From Cherax quadricarinatus (taxonomy: Eukaryota; Arthropoda; Malacostraca; Decapoda; Parastacidae), in NCBI RefSeq assembly GCF_038502225.1, contig NC_091341.1, positions 6,282,035 to 6,346,034 of the forward strand: a stretch of DNA of 64,000 bases, read 5' to 3'. Every line of letters begins with the position of its first letter. The stretch's first letter is position 1. The position numbers and the translations under genes are program-made. Below the pieces are notes generated by a model. That model was not told the DNA's origin. It did no database searches and worked only from the letters and a program-made list of their open reading frames with translations. Shown here piece by piece: positions 43,629-54,975 of this stretch.

Positions 43629-44845
43629 GCCTGTGGGGACGATGACACAGAGATCCACTGATTCTACTTTTGTGGGCAATTAGACGGGTTACTTAAGTGT
43701 CTGACTCGGGTATTAATATTAAGAGCAGGAAGTGGAAGACTATCCATAATATAGACCGTGGAAGTCTGTAGGCCGCTGTGAAGTGAGCAACGGCGTACGT
43801 AGTCGATGACTATGTTAATATGATGTTAATATTTACTAATGCTGTGTCTGATTTAGGTATTAGTCGTTGTATACGGACGGCAAAGATTTGTAGTACTATA
43901 AAATAAGAACAAAATTTGATTGGTAGTGTTTTAAGTCAGGTTACTTGGGAATCAGCTTTTGAGTTTCGTTGCCATTATGGTAATGGTGGCACCCATACCT
44001 GGAGGGAAATGGGACTCCAGTGTTGGAGGTGTGTGGAGGTGCAACATGGTGGGGATCTTCTTGAATGGTATGTGAGGAGTGGTGTGCATGGGAAGTTTGT
44101 CTTACTGGACACTTGGCCCTGGTGGGGAAGGGGGCCATACGTGGTATAGTTTTCAAGTTATTTAAGTTCATTTGGAAAATGTTATTTGACATTAGCGGTG
44201 TGTTGACACATTTTATAGACCTGCATAATAGTGATCTGAGAATTGTATGACTTGTGTTTGAATAATGTCAATGATCTATGTATCAGTTTGGACTTCTAAT
44301 AATACATACGACAGTGTTGAAGCTTATAAGTCCTAATTTAGTGCTAGCGTCTACTGAAGGCATATTAGTGCAACATATTTTTGTGTATAAATCACCACAT
44401 TATGGTTTATCTCTAGATTTGTGTCAGTACAATTATGCGGTGTAAATGAATAAGAATGAGAGGTATGTAGCTTCATTTTATGTGTATAATGTTCCACATG
44501 GGGGTTTATATCGTATTAGTTTATGTGGTAGAGTATATTTCTTAAAATCTTCGACTTGATAATGTTCATAAGCAGTAGTTGAAAGCAGATGGTTTATATT
44601 TGTGTTGTGTAACCTTCCAGTACAAGTACGTATTGGGACATGTTATGTCCTGTTAGGTGATAGCCATTAAGTATCTGTTCTCTTTCGGTATTTAACGTGT
44701 ATCTGTTTTATCGCAGAATTTATCAGAACTCATTGAGTTACAGGGGCGTCAATGCTGCTGTATTCTGTGTACTCACCGAGTAATATTTGCGGGACTCGGC
44801 GCTACAAAGCAGGGATATAAAATATTAACTGCATTTTTTAGACAA
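43629..44845. other. Unannotated A/T-rich DNA
   Basis: No gene, tandem array or transposon is recognised. Confidence 0.35.
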
Positions 44846-44849
44846 AAAG

Positions 44850-45385
44850 AGAAATGATCAGACCCAACACAGTGGGCAAACAGGGAAGTACAACAGGTGG
44901 TACAGAGGTACACAACAGTGGGAGAAACCAAGCTTGTTATACATTTAACCGGTTCGGACATACAACAAACAAGTGTACAATCAATACTGGAGAAAGCAGA
45001 GACAGACCAGGTACCCTACGAGGTGGTACATTACCAGAGGTACTAACAAAACACACACCAAACCAAAACATCTCAAATGGTAATTCCTGCTTCTTTTTAG
45101 GAAAAATTTAGGGTTTGAAATCAAATAAAAATGAGAGTTATATTAATGGGCTCCTCACAGAAGGGAATATCATGTTTTAGCATTTACAGAAACACACACA
45201 CAAGGGATGTTTTGAACTGTGAGATGACGACAAAAATCTATAACATTTATAGATGTGACACAGATAATAGGTCACAGGAAGAAGTAGGACTCCATATGTG
45301 AGATACTTTTTGCTGTAGAGATCTGTTGAATTCATCGAATGGTACAGTAGATGTTCCATGTATAAAAGCAGAAAATAGGAACAAA
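44850..45385 (+). pseudogene. Decayed CR1-like LINE: ORF1 zinc knuckle and start of ORF2 endonuclease
   Basis: Frame 44854-45111 contains CYTFNRFGHTTNKC, which has the CX2CX4HX4C zinc-knuckle spacing with the second Cys changed to Phe, as in retrotransposon ORF1/gag proteins. From about 45090 fragments in mixed frames recall the start of a CR1-type endonuclease: SNKNESYINGLL, FTETHTQG (resembling LTETW), YNIYRCDTDNRSQEEVGLHM (resembling a YRxDRxxRxGGGVALYV block), then CCRDLLNSSNGTVDV. It stops near 45385, where RTE-like sequence starts, so the two LINEs are joined at a breakpoint. Assignment is by motif order; the copy is dead. Confidence 0.5.
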
Positions 45386-47412
45386 TTTAGCTGAGAATAA
45401 GAACATAATTTTGGATTGAGATAAACAAGTTAAGAAAGGATAGGGAACGAGTGGATTTGTCAGTTAAAAACAGAGTTGGGAAGTTAGTAGATGAGGAACT
45501 GGAGGTGTTAGATGGTGGGAATTTTTGAGGAACTTTTAAATGTCGATGAAGAAAGGGAGGCAGTAATTTTATGCACTGGTCAGGGAGGTATACCATCTTT
45601 TAGGAGTGAAGAAGAGCAGGATGTGAGTGTGGGGGAGGTACGTGAGGCATTACGTAGAATGAAAGGGGTTAAAGCAGCTGGAACTGACGGGATCAGGACA
45701 GAAATGTTAAAAGCAAGAGGAGATATAGTGTTGGAGTGGTTGGTATTTTTGTTTAATGTATGAAAGAGGGGAAGGTACCTAGGGATTGGCGGAGAGCATG
45801 TATAGTCCCATTATATAAAGGGAAGGAGGACAAAAAAGATTGTAAAAATTATAGAGGAATAAGTTTACTGAGTATACCAGGTAAAGTGTATGGTAGGGTT
45901 ATTAATTAAAGAATTAGAGGCAAGACAGAGAGTAGGATTGAAGATGAGCAAGGAGGTTTTAGAGTGGGTAGGGGATGTGTAGATCAAGTGTTTACATTGA
46001 AGCATATATGTGAACAGTATTTAGATAAAGGTAGGGAAGTTTTCATTGCATTTATGGATTTAGAAAAGGCATATCATAGAGTGGATAGAGGAACAATGTG
46101 GCAGATGTTGCAAGTATATGGAATAATTTGGTGGTAAGTTACTAAATGCGGATAGTGAGGCTCAGGTTAGGGTGTGTATAAAAGAGGGAGATTACTTCTC
46201 AGTAAAAATAGGTCTTAGACAGGGATGTGTAATGTCACCATGGTTGCTTAATATATTTATAGATGGGTTTGTAAAAGAAGTAAATGCTAAGGTGTCGGGG
46301 ATAGGGGGTTGGATTAAATTATGGATAATCAAATACAAAATGGGAGTTGACACAGTTATTTTCTGCTGATGATTCTGTGCTTATGGCCGATTCTAAAGAA
46401 AAATTGCAAAGGTTAGTGGACGAGTTTAGGAGGGTGTATAAAGGTAGAAAGTTGAAAGCGAACATAAAAAAGAGTAAGGTGATGAGTGTATTAAACGATT
46501 CAGATAAAGAAAAACTGGATACCACATTGGAGAGAGGGAGTATGGAAGAAGTAAATTTTTTCAAATATCTGGGAGCTGACGTGTCAGCGGATGGGTTTAT
46601 AAAGGATGAGGTTAACCATAGAGCTGACGAATGAAAAAAGGTGAGTGGTGTGTTGAGGTATCTGTGGAGACAAAGAACGTTTCCATGGACGCAAAGAAGG
46701 GAACGCAAGAGAGTATAATGGCACCAACACTCTTATATGGGTGTGAAGCTTGGGTTGTAAATGCTGCAGCGAGGAGACGGTTGGAGGCAGTGGAGATGGC
46801 CTGTCTAAGGACAATGTGTGGTGTAAATATTATGCAGAGAATTCGTAGTGTGGAAATTAGGAGGAGGTGTGGAGTTAATAAAAGTATTAGTCAGAGGCCT
46901 GAAGAGGGGTTGCTGAGGTGGTTTGGTCATTTAGAGAAAATGAATCAAAGTAGAATGACTTGGAGAGAGTATAAATATGTAGGGAAAGGAAGACGGGGTA
47001 GGGGTAGTCCCAGAAAAGGTTGGAGGGAGGGGGTAAATGAGGTTCTGTGGGCGAGGGGCTTGGACTTCCAGCAAGCGTGCGTGAACATGTTAGATAGGAG
47101 TGAATGGAGACGAATGGTTTTTTGGACCTGACGAGCTGTTGCAGTGTGAGCAGGGTAATATTTTGTGAAGGGATTCAGGGAAACCGGTTATTTTTATATA
47201 GCCGTACTTGAGTCCTGGAGGAAGAAAGTACAATGCCTTCACTTTAAAGGAGGAGTTTGGGATATTGGCAGTTTGGAGGGACGTCTAAGATGTCGTATCT
47301 GAGCGCCTCTGCAAAGACAGTGATTATGAGTGATGGTGAAAGTGTTGAATGATGATGAAAGTTTTTTCTTTCTTTTTGGGCCACCCTGCCTCGATAGGAA
47401 ACGGCCGACGTG
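45386..47412 (+). mobile_element. RTE-like non-LTR retrotransposon, decayed copy (D)
   Basis: Colinear with copy C from about 27500 to 29800, including the 3' terminus GCCACCCTGCCTCGATAGG and GACGGCCGACGTGTT followed by (TA)n. It has no SINE insertion. The 5' end is truncated at the CR1-like relic. Confidence 0.9.
45412..47131 (+). pseudogene. Reverse transcriptase of RTE-like LINE copy D, multiply broken
   Basis: Coding homology runs through at least four segments in different frames: 45512-45763 (fingers, GIRTEMLKA), a stretch with stops around 45770-46170 (LEKAYHRVDR), 46172-46369 (RQGCVMSPWLLNIFIDG), 46347-46634 (catalytic region) and 46631-47131 (ANAARRRLEAVEMACLR-like, LRWFGHLEKM, GRGSPRKGW). 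The catalytic box reads FSADDSVLM where copy C has YADD, so the Tyr is Ser. The palm A Asp is retained but the following motif has His for Asp (AYHRV). It is a dead copy, useful as the empty site for the SINE in copy C. Confidence 0.85.

Positions 47413-47413
<1 letters not shown>

Positions 47414-47501
<88 letters not shown>
47414..47501. repeat. (TA)n microsatellite at LINE 3' end
   Basis: About 43 TA units directly after the copy D terminus. Confidence 0.95.
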
Positions 47502-48228
<727 letters not shown>

Positions 48229-48379
48229 ACATATACAGGGGAAAGAAAGATAACATAGACCATGGGAGTACACACCTGCTGAGAAGAACTGTCTACTACC
48301 TATATTAAGCACTCTCTCTAGTTACTGCCGCTTGAAAACACTGAAAAAAATGACATGGAGATTTTCAGGTAAAATGGTA

Positions 48380-48985
48380 TTGAATGGACGACTTGGGCTA
48401 CAACTACATCTACTACTTTGTTACTGTTTCTTTCTTAAACTGCTCGTGTTGCTGCTACACTGCCTCTCACACAGCTCTGTGTACCAGTCGTTTTAGTTCG
48501 GGTTACCGCAGGTTTTACTATGACTATCATAACTTCCTACGTCCACCAATATTACTATTGTTGACTCGGTTGCCTGATTGTCAACTGATCGTCCTGATGC
48601 AATCGCTGAACAGATATCAGGAATCTGTTGACTTCAGAACCCCCTGTTTACCGAATGAATATGACAAGCCCTCATGGGACTGTAACTTAATATCGCATTT
48701 TAAGACACTTAAAAGAATTTGGGTTGACCCAGTAGCCTTGACTGGTTGACGTACACTGAGAATGTGGTTCTGAATGATCAGGCAACTCCACCCACTTTGT
48801 ATCTAGTCCAGCTAGTTCTTGACTATTATCTTTGCCCTGCTATTATGCGGTTAACAACAGTATCCATTCATACATTCGTGTTGCATCTCCTGCCTCTGTT
48901 TCATTCTAGAGTTTCGAGTTAAAAATTCATTCAGCACTTCAAATCATTTTTTGTGTGTGAGTGTGTCGAAGTTAAATAATTTAAT
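48380..48985. repeat. Unclassified dispersed-repeat relic (partner of 9465-9960)
   Basis: Shares GACTCGGTTGCCT, ATCAGGAATCTGTTGA, TTCAGCACTTCAAAT and GAGTGTGTCGA blocks in the same order with 9465-9960. The 121-codon frame at 48384-48749 has no recognised domain. Confidence 0.45.
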
Positions 48986-48989
48986 ATCT

Positions 48990-49610
48990 TGAAGGTCAGA
49001 ACGAAATTTCATAGTCTCCGTTTAATAGGACAAAAAAAAAAGATTGAGTGCTCTTCATAAGAGATGTCTGAGTAATGGTACAAGACTGGTAGCTCTTCTC
49101 TGCACGCTCTTTAATATATTCTTACCCTTTATGTAATTTAGAGACCAAAACTAGATGTCAAATCTAAGATACGGTCTAACAAGCACATTATATAGAGTGT
49201 CTGGACTTTTGTGTTAGAAGTTTGTAGCTAGAATTCTAGCATTCTGTTAATTTGCTGCCTACAGTTAGAAGAGCCTTTGTACCTTTGAGGTCATCGCTTT
49301 TAGTTACTCAAAAGGTTTATTTTTATCTCTTGTATCCTTAAATTTGCTTCCAAACATTTTATATTCATTTATTATACACTTGGTGAATTACTCTGCACTT
49401 TGTGACATATGACCTCATCTTTCATGTCTCCCACCACCTCCACAACACCCACAACATCTGATTTGGATGCTGCATTTTTTTCTCCAATCTGGGATCGTCT
49501 TCAAATTTTGCTGTCCAAGATGTTAGCGCCACCGCCATATCTTTTATGTACATTGTGGAAAGAATTCTACCAAATATTGATCCTCGAGGAACACCTGCCC
49601 GTTCAGCACC

Positions 49611-49620
<10 letters not shown>
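48990..49620 (-). pseudogene. CR1-like LINE reverse-transcriptase relic
   Basis: Minus-strand translation of 49480-49610 gives GVPRGSIFGRILSTMYIKDM, matching the RT block GVPQGSxLGPLLFxIYINDL. LTSWTAKFEDDPRLE then follows, where LKFADDTK would be expected, so the catalytic box is FEDD-like. Further downstream (about 49000-49250) residues resemble the LYxSLVRPxLxYxxQFWSP and SYEERL blocks of the C-terminus seen intact at 52200-52600. Stops and shifts are frequent. Confidence 0.6.
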
Positions 49621-49657
<37 letters not shown>

Positions 49658-49800
49658 TCCCGTCTGTGAGTCAGTCACTTATACAGCCATGTACTTTGTC
49701 TTTTATATTATGCGTTGCTATTTTGGCCGTTAGCCGTCGATCGATTGATCGATCGAGAGAGAGAGAGAGACTGACAGACAGAGACAGACAGAGACAGAAA
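49615..49800. repeat. (CTGT)n(CT)n and (GA)n/(GACA)n tracts
   Basis: (CTGT)n then (CT)n at 49613-49658, and an almost complementary (GA)n/(GACAGA)n tract at 49758-49800. The pair could anneal as an inverted repeat. ATCGATTGATCGAT lies just before the second tract. Confidence 0.85.
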
Positions 49801-50090
49801 CGGAGAGAACATCAATGAAACAAAGTCAGATAAGCAAATGAAATTGCTGGCCTAAGGACGTCTCAAAGTCCATTCTGTTTCCTTTTTGTGTCTCATAACA
49901 ATAAAAAGACTTTTAAATGAGCTGAGGTAGAAAACGGCTAAATAACCAAAAAAGGCACAATACCGTGACCGTCGTCGTAAGCTCCTCTCTTCTATGTGCG
50001 GGTTATTTGTGTAGGAAATGGTTCTTAGTTGTTTGTAAATAAAGGTAGGAACTCTTAACCTCACCCTGTAAAAAAAAGCCTTGTGTAAAT

Positions 50091-50091
<1 letters not shown>

Positions 50092-50164
<73 letters not shown>

Positions 50165-50180
50165 GACAGACAGAGAAAGG
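50092..50180. repeat. (GA)n microsatellite
   Basis: About 33 GA units followed by GACA units. Confidence 0.95.
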
Positions 50181-50269
50181 AGCTCAGTAAAAAGCCTCCA
50201 CGCTTACGTAAATGTCAAACAACTGGAAGTGACATGAAATCCAGCGGCTTCAGAAACAGACAATAAATA

Positions 50270-50415
50270 AAACATATGTGAAACACTTGGGTTTCATTAA
50301 TGCCGAAACGTGATGAATACAAGTGAATATAATGCTAGAGACAGAAGGTGAAGTATTGTGAGGTGATCCGTCCCTCAGCCTTGGTAGAAGGTAACTAGTT
50401 GCGTCAGCCTAAAGT
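50270..50415. repeat. Diverged hammerhead-element relic
   Basis: CATATGTGAAACACTTGGG, TGCCGAAACGTGATGAAT and a GTGAGGTGATCCGTCCCTC block resemble the arm and inner DNA of H4 and H5. No complete core is seen. Confidence 0.45.
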
Positions 50416-50644
50416 ACATATATGCGATCAGGAGTTAAATAATAGAGATGAAGTGACGTGAAGCAGCTGGAGGTAACGTCACAGGTGAGTGTGGTTTACT
50501 AGTAGAAATAGGTTATTCTCAACAGATGTTTATCAAAAGAGTTACAAAAGACTTCCCTATTCCAGACTATCATAGTGTTGCTATGTCAGGCAAGTAACAC
50601 ATTATTTTGGAACAGGGAAACTCTTCCGCAACTCCTTGGCTGAA

Positions 50645-50795
50645 CAATTTAGGTTAGATTAGGAAACGTTCGTCTGAAACAGGACAAGATGATGACCCGC
50701 TGTTGGAGCTTCTGGTCATCTGACCAAGGTCTTCCGCTGGCTTACCGGTCCACCCCCTTTAAAAATTAGGGTCATAGTTATAACCATTAAGTTGC
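50645..50795 (+). repeat. Dispersed repeat with TTAGG-like start, copy 1
   Basis: TTAGGTTAGATTAGG is followed by GTCTGAAACAGGACAA, GATGATGACCCGC, GGTCATCTGACC, CTTCCGCTGGCTTACCGGTC and CTTTAAAAATTA. It is colinear with the copy at 51104 but lacks about 30 bp. Confidence 0.75.
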
Positions 50796-50934
50796 TGCTT
50801 CCGCTAGTGAGCCGCCACGATCACCTCTGAAGACACTCCAGGTGCCTCTGTTATAGGCCTGGGAGACTTTCCAACTCCTATCAAGACTGAGACACTGATC
50901 ACATCAAAACTACTCATTTTTGTGTCTGCAGTGT

Positions 50935-51045
50935 GTGTGTGTTTTCGTCTGTATTCCACTGAAGAAGCCTTTTGTGTAGGTACTGTAGAGCTGGATATGT
51001 GTGATTTACATCAAGTCATCGGTATTGTATACCACCAATAATAAG
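50935..51045 (+). repeat. Diverged hammerhead-element relic
   Basis: CTGTATTCCACTGAAGAAGC followed by a GTGTAGG stem-like segment and the tail TCGGTATTGTATACCACC. The GAAAC step is missing. Confidence 0.4.
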
Positions 51046-51103
51046 AATAGACCAGACTGTGTACCAATAAAAATAAATAGGGCAAAAAGAAAACGGGACA
51101 CTA

Positions 51104-51290
51104 TTAGGTTAGGTTAGGTTAGGTTAGGTAAGGTTCGTCAGGAAACAGGACAAATGTTTCCTGACGCGGGTCTTAGTCAGATGATGACCCGCCTTTGGAG
51201 CTTTTGGTCATCTGACCGAGGCCTTCCGCTGGCTTACCGGTCCACCCCTTTAAAAATTATGGTCATTTATAACCTATAGGGACACTATAT
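51104..51290 (+). repeat. Dispersed repeat starting with five TTAGG units, copy 2
   Basis: Exactly five TTAGG units at 51104-51128, then TCGTCAGGAAACAGGACAAA, TTTCCTGACGCGGGTC, AGTCAGATGATGACCCGCC and the same 3' body as copy 1. TTAGG is the arthropod telomere unit, but here it is part of an interspersed repeat. Confidence 0.8.
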
Positions 51291-51795
51291 ATATAACGAA
51301 AACAAATCAAACAAATATTGCGGGTAAGAACACAAAAGCATCAGCATACCTCTGATAAAAGTGCAGTATTAATTTTTGAAAGCATACCGGCACGGCTATC
51401 CTGCCTCTTGAGAGACCTGCCAAATGCTATGATTGTTCTGGCATCTGCGATATTATCTCTGCATTCTCGCTGAGAGCAGCTAGTGAGTGCAATGTGCAGC
51501 AGAGTGAAAAGTGGGCGTAGCCGGAGTACGAGGATGCAGTGCAGGGTGAATCAGCAAGGGTGAGGGTGATGGTGTAGGAGCTAGTACATAAACTTAGCAG
51601 TGAAACAATGCTGCATAAGTATCACCAAAGAAAAGTTGAAAAGGGAGATGGTGGTGGTAGGAAAGACACCTTGAGCAGGAAGACATTGCCCCTTGAATAT
51701 TTCCATGATAAATGAGCAGAGGTGATAGTGAGGGAAATATCTCGAGAATGGAGACAGTTACTACACTATAATCATGGTAAAGGTGCAAGGAGTGC
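51291..51795. other. Unannotated DNA
   Basis: No gene or repeat is recognised. Confidence 0.4.
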
Positions 51796-51799
51796 TGGT

Positions 51800-51930
51800 G
51801 ATGGCGAAGGGGTGCGTATCATGGTGAAGGGGTGGGTATCATGGTGAAGGGGTGCGTATCATGGTGAAGGGGTGCGTATCATGGTGAAGGGGTGCGTATC
51901 ATGGTGAAGGGGTGGGTATCTTGAGCAGGA
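51800..51930. repeat. 20-bp tandem repeat, 6-7 units
   Basis: The unit is ATCATGGTGAAGGGGTGCGT, with GGGT variants at both ends. Confidence 0.95.
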
Positions 51931-52673
51931 AGACGCTGCCACAAGAACATAAGAACATAAGAACGAAGGAACACTGCAGCAGGCCTACTGGCCCATGCGA
52001 GGCAGGTCCAAGTCTCCTACCGGCTTAAGCCAATGCACCCAACCTAGTCAGGTCAGGTCACACTGACTTAAGGGAGGAACACGGCAACCGTCCTGGTAGC
52101 ACAAGCTAATCAGGTCCAACTTACACCCACTCATGTATTTATCCAACCTATTTTTAAAGCTACACAACGTTCTGGCCTCTATAACTGTACTTGGGAGTTT
52201 GTTCCACTCATCCACAACTCTATTACCAAACCAGTACTTTCTTATATCCTTCCTCAATCTGAATTTTTCTAACTTAAAACCATTGCTGCGAGTCCTGTCT
52301 AGGCTAGATATTTTCAGCACACTATTTACATCCCCTTTATTTATTCCTGTCTTCCATTTATACACCTCAATCATATCCCCCCTAATTCTACGTCTTTCTA
52401 GAGAGTGAAGATTCAGGGCCCTTAATTTATCCTCATAGGGAAGGTTTCTGATACATGGGATCAACTTTGTCATCCTCCTTTGTACATTTTCCAGAGCATT
52501 TATATCCATTCTGTAATACGGTGACCAAAACTGTGCAGCATAATCTAAATGAGGCCTAACCAAGGATGTATAGAGTTGAAGAACAACCTGAGGACTCCTA
52601 TTATTTATGCTTCTTGATATGAAGCCAAGGATTCTATTAGCTTTATTGCGAACACTTATGCACTGTTGTCTTG

Positions 52674-53102
52674 TGATGAATGGTTTGAAAAACCGACAAG
52701 TTGAAGATTGAGACACTTATGCAGCATATGGGAATCTTTATTCAGGAAACGTTTCGCCACAGCATCTGGAGCATCATGGGATCTTGTTACAAAGAATTCT
52801 TCAACACTTGTTCAACCTTTGGACGAAGACCTACTTCGACTAGTGGATGATACCACTATGACCCCGCCTCCATCTGCTTCACGTCACCTCACTACAGTAT
52901 ATAAGCCACGTCTACGGCCCTATGCTGTACATTCTACAAGATTGATGGACTGAACACATCGACTCCAGGTTGAGGGACTGATTACCTCATTCTCCTCCTC
53001 TCCTTACGCCTTCCTCTTTGTATTGGACTGATGAAGCCACTGTGTGGCGAAACGTTTCCTGAATAAAGATTCCCATATTCTGCATAAGTGTCTCAATCTT
53101 CA
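52674..53102 (+). mobile_element. 429-bp hammerhead inverted-repeat element inserted in CR1-like LINE (H5)
   Basis: Flanked by the 12-bp direct repeat ACTGTTGTCTTG (52662-52673, 53103-53114). Removing one copy plus the element restores the LINE frame. The left tail (GGTTTGAAAAACCGACA) is one-sided. Terminal inverted repeats of about 60 nt follow: TTGAAGATTGAGACACTTAT through GGAAACGTTTCGCCACA. The ~250-bp interior has no coding signal and includes GTTGAGGGACTGATTACCTC, also present in H4. The plus strand carries a canonical hammerhead core. Confidence 0.85.
53020..53068 (+). ncRNA. Hammerhead ribozyme candidate with canonical core (H5)
   Basis: Core CTGATGA 53028-53034; stem II GCCAC/GTGGC with loop TGT (53036-53048); GAAAC 53049-53053; GTT 53054-53056; then TCC, which pairs with the upstream GGA (53025-53027) as stem I. 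Cleavage would fall after T56. Stem III is the loopless AC/GU, matching PLE-type minimal hammerheads. Here C3 and G8 are the usual bases, unlike the copies at 22543 and 36448. Confidence 0.65.
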
Positions 53103-53330
53103 ACTGTTGTCTTGGTTTCAGATTACTGCTAACCAGAACTCCTAAATCTTTTTCGCAATCCGTAATATTAAGATCTACATTATTTAGTTTATATGTGGCA
53201 TCCTTTCAATGTCTTATTTCCCAGTGGTGATGACTGTTGGTCTGATGGATGCTACATCAAGCTCCCTTACCTGGAGGATGACTCACTCGCCATGACTTGT
53301 TTTCCTACCTTCCCGTCCCTTCCGCCACCC

Positions 53331-53334
<4 letters not shown>

Positions 53335-53402
<68 letters not shown>
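53335..53402. repeat. (CT)n microsatellite
   Basis: About 33 CT units. Confidence 0.95.
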
Positions 53403-53834
53403 ATAGCAAAGTGTTACACAAAAATCATTAAGATTGCATATGTTACATTTACAGGCTTTGCTACTTCCAGTGCATCGGTCAATTCATCATTCACTTTATT
53501 TGTGGCAGTCTCACAGTCTGATTGATGAGACGGATACTAGAGTATGAATGGTAGGTTCTGAGTAGACCCGGCCTGCCACTGGACATTATACAGTGCTCCG
53601 CACTGGTTATTACATTGTCAAGGAAAGTGCTACGATAGAGGTCTATCTCATGTGACGTCCATTTCAGTGGTGCCCTAGTGGCGTCACGGCAACAAACAAC
53701 TTGTGCTGTTCCAGACGCTGGTGTCGACTGACACTGTTACTAATGTGGTAGCCGTTGATCGTGTAACAGGTAACGGCAGATGGTCCGATGACTTACAGGA
53801 GTCACTCAGTGATCTGAGTGGCTTATTGTTCTGA
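53403..53834. other. Unannotated DNA
   Basis: No gene or repeat is recognised. Confidence 0.4.
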
Positions 53835-54105
53835 ACTTAAGAACATAAGAACATAAGAACATAAGAAAGGAGGAACACTGCAGCAGGCCTGCTGGCCCAT
53901 ACTAGGCAGGTCCTTTACAATTCATCCCACTAACAAACATTTGACCTACCCAATTTTCAATGCTACCCAAGAAATAAGCTCTGATGTGCAAGTCCCACTC
54001 AAATCCAACCCATCCCACTCATGTATTTATCCAACCTAAATTTGAAACTACCCAAAGTCCTAGCCTCAATAACCCAACTAGGTAGACTGTTCCACTCAGA
54101 GTACA
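53835..54105 (-). mobile_element. CR1-like LINE 3' end, second subfamily
   Basis: Three to four units of the 8-bp tail (read on + as AAGAACAT) at 53838-53866 precede GGAACACTGCAGCAGGCCTG and CATGTATTTATCCAACCTAA, ending in GTTCCACTCA. It is the 3' UTR and end of a LINE related to the copy at 51950, 5'-truncated. Confidence 0.8.
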
Positions 54106-54369
54106 GAGAACAGGTAGAGGAGAGGCTCATTCAATTACACTAAATTCATATATCTTCACAATATCCCCGTTCCACCTTCATTTTAAGATACGAGTATCAG
54201 AGTGACCACACAATGGCGATCTAACAGAAGAAAACAAAGCTATAACTCGACATTCGAGTTTAGCTGTTCATGTATCTGGCCTTTTATTACGACACATCCT
54301 GTACTTATGTCATAAAGCAAAGGCAAGATAGCATCTGGAGCCATGACTAGATAACTGGAGCCTTCGCCG

Positions 54370-54565
54370 TGAAGCCCAGTCTTGATACCCTCCCTCAGCG
54401 TATTCCCTATTAAGTTCATCCTTACTATTCTCCCTCAGCATATTCCTGTGAAGCCCGTCTTTACTATCCTTCCTAAGCATATTCCCTTTGAAGCTCATCC
54501 TTATCATCCTCCTTCAGCGTCTTCCCTGTGAAGTCCATCCGTAATATTCTCCTTCACACCTTCTC
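54370..54565. repeat. ~39-bp degenerate tandem repeat, five units
   Basis: Units contain CTCCCTCAGCGTATTCCCT, then GTGAAGCCCATCCTTACTAT with changes. The 65-codon frame on the minus strand is a by-product. Confidence 0.8.
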
Positions 54566-54894
54566 CCTCGGGTTATAAACAATGCAAGTTTATTCGGTCG
54601 TTAAGCTTTCCGGAAATAGCGAACAGCACCACTGCCTCATTGCCTTCATGAGTTAGTGGTCGATCCTGCTCGGCATTGATGTAGTCGAACTGTGCCATGA
54701 ATGTGTTTTGTATCCACCAGTTCTATGTTTCTGTGTGGGTGTGCGTGGATGAGACTTGCTTACCACTTGTCATAGGCGCTTGTCTGTACACATTTGGCCT
54801 GTGTGTGTATGTTTACTTGTGGGGTTGAGCAGGTAGTGTGTGTGTGCTAAAGTGTGTGTTGTGGGGAGTTAGCAAGTGATAAGTGTTTGCATTC

Positions 54895-54975
54895 TCTTCC
54901 TTATACTCACCCACTTGTGCTCCCGCGGGTCATGCTTCAGCTCTTGTGCCCATTCTCTCAGCCAATACTCATCCC
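54895..54975 (-). repeat. Possible LINE 3'-end fragment
   Basis: ATACTCACCCACTTGTGCTC and CTTCAGCTCTTGTGCCC resemble the GTACTCACCT start of the LINE relic at 37565. Short and diverged. Confidence 0.35.

Larger units (their letters stand above)
51950..53195 (-). mobile_element. CR1-like non-LTR retrotransposon, 5'-truncated, split by a hammerhead element
   Basis: On the minus strand the C-terminal part of the LINE protein is followed by a 3' UTR and an 8-bp tail repeat (GTTCTTAT)n at 51950-51965. Terminal 8-bp repeats are typical of CR1 elements. The body is interrupted at 52674-53102 by another element. Solo 3' ends of this family are at 53835, 60705 and 62415. Confidence 0.85.
52048..53195 (-). 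pseudogene. CR1-like LINE ORF2 C-terminus, interrupted
   Basis: Reading from 53195 downward, YKLNNVDLNITDCEKDLGVL and VSSNLKPRQQ lead up to the insertion. Beyond it CISVRNKANRILGFISRSI, VVLQLYTSLVRPHLDYAAQF, LENVQRRMTKLIP, YEDKLRALNLHSLERRRIRG and KYWFGNRVVDEWNKLPS follow to 52048. These are the thumb/C-terminal blocks of CR1 and Jockey-type reverse transcriptases. Apart from the insertion, this frame is strikingly intact. The apparent N-terminus MSQSSTCRFFKPFIT belongs to the inserted element, not to the LINE. The catalytic RT core is lacking through 5' truncation near 53195. Confidence 0.85.

Noticed and set aside
51104..51128. Chromosome end (telomere)
   Set aside because: Only five TTAGG units inside a dispersed repeat, with sequence continuing on both sides.
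54310..54507. Small protein with LRKDSKDGLHRNM repeats
   Set aside because: Minus-strand reading of the degenerate 39-bp repeat.
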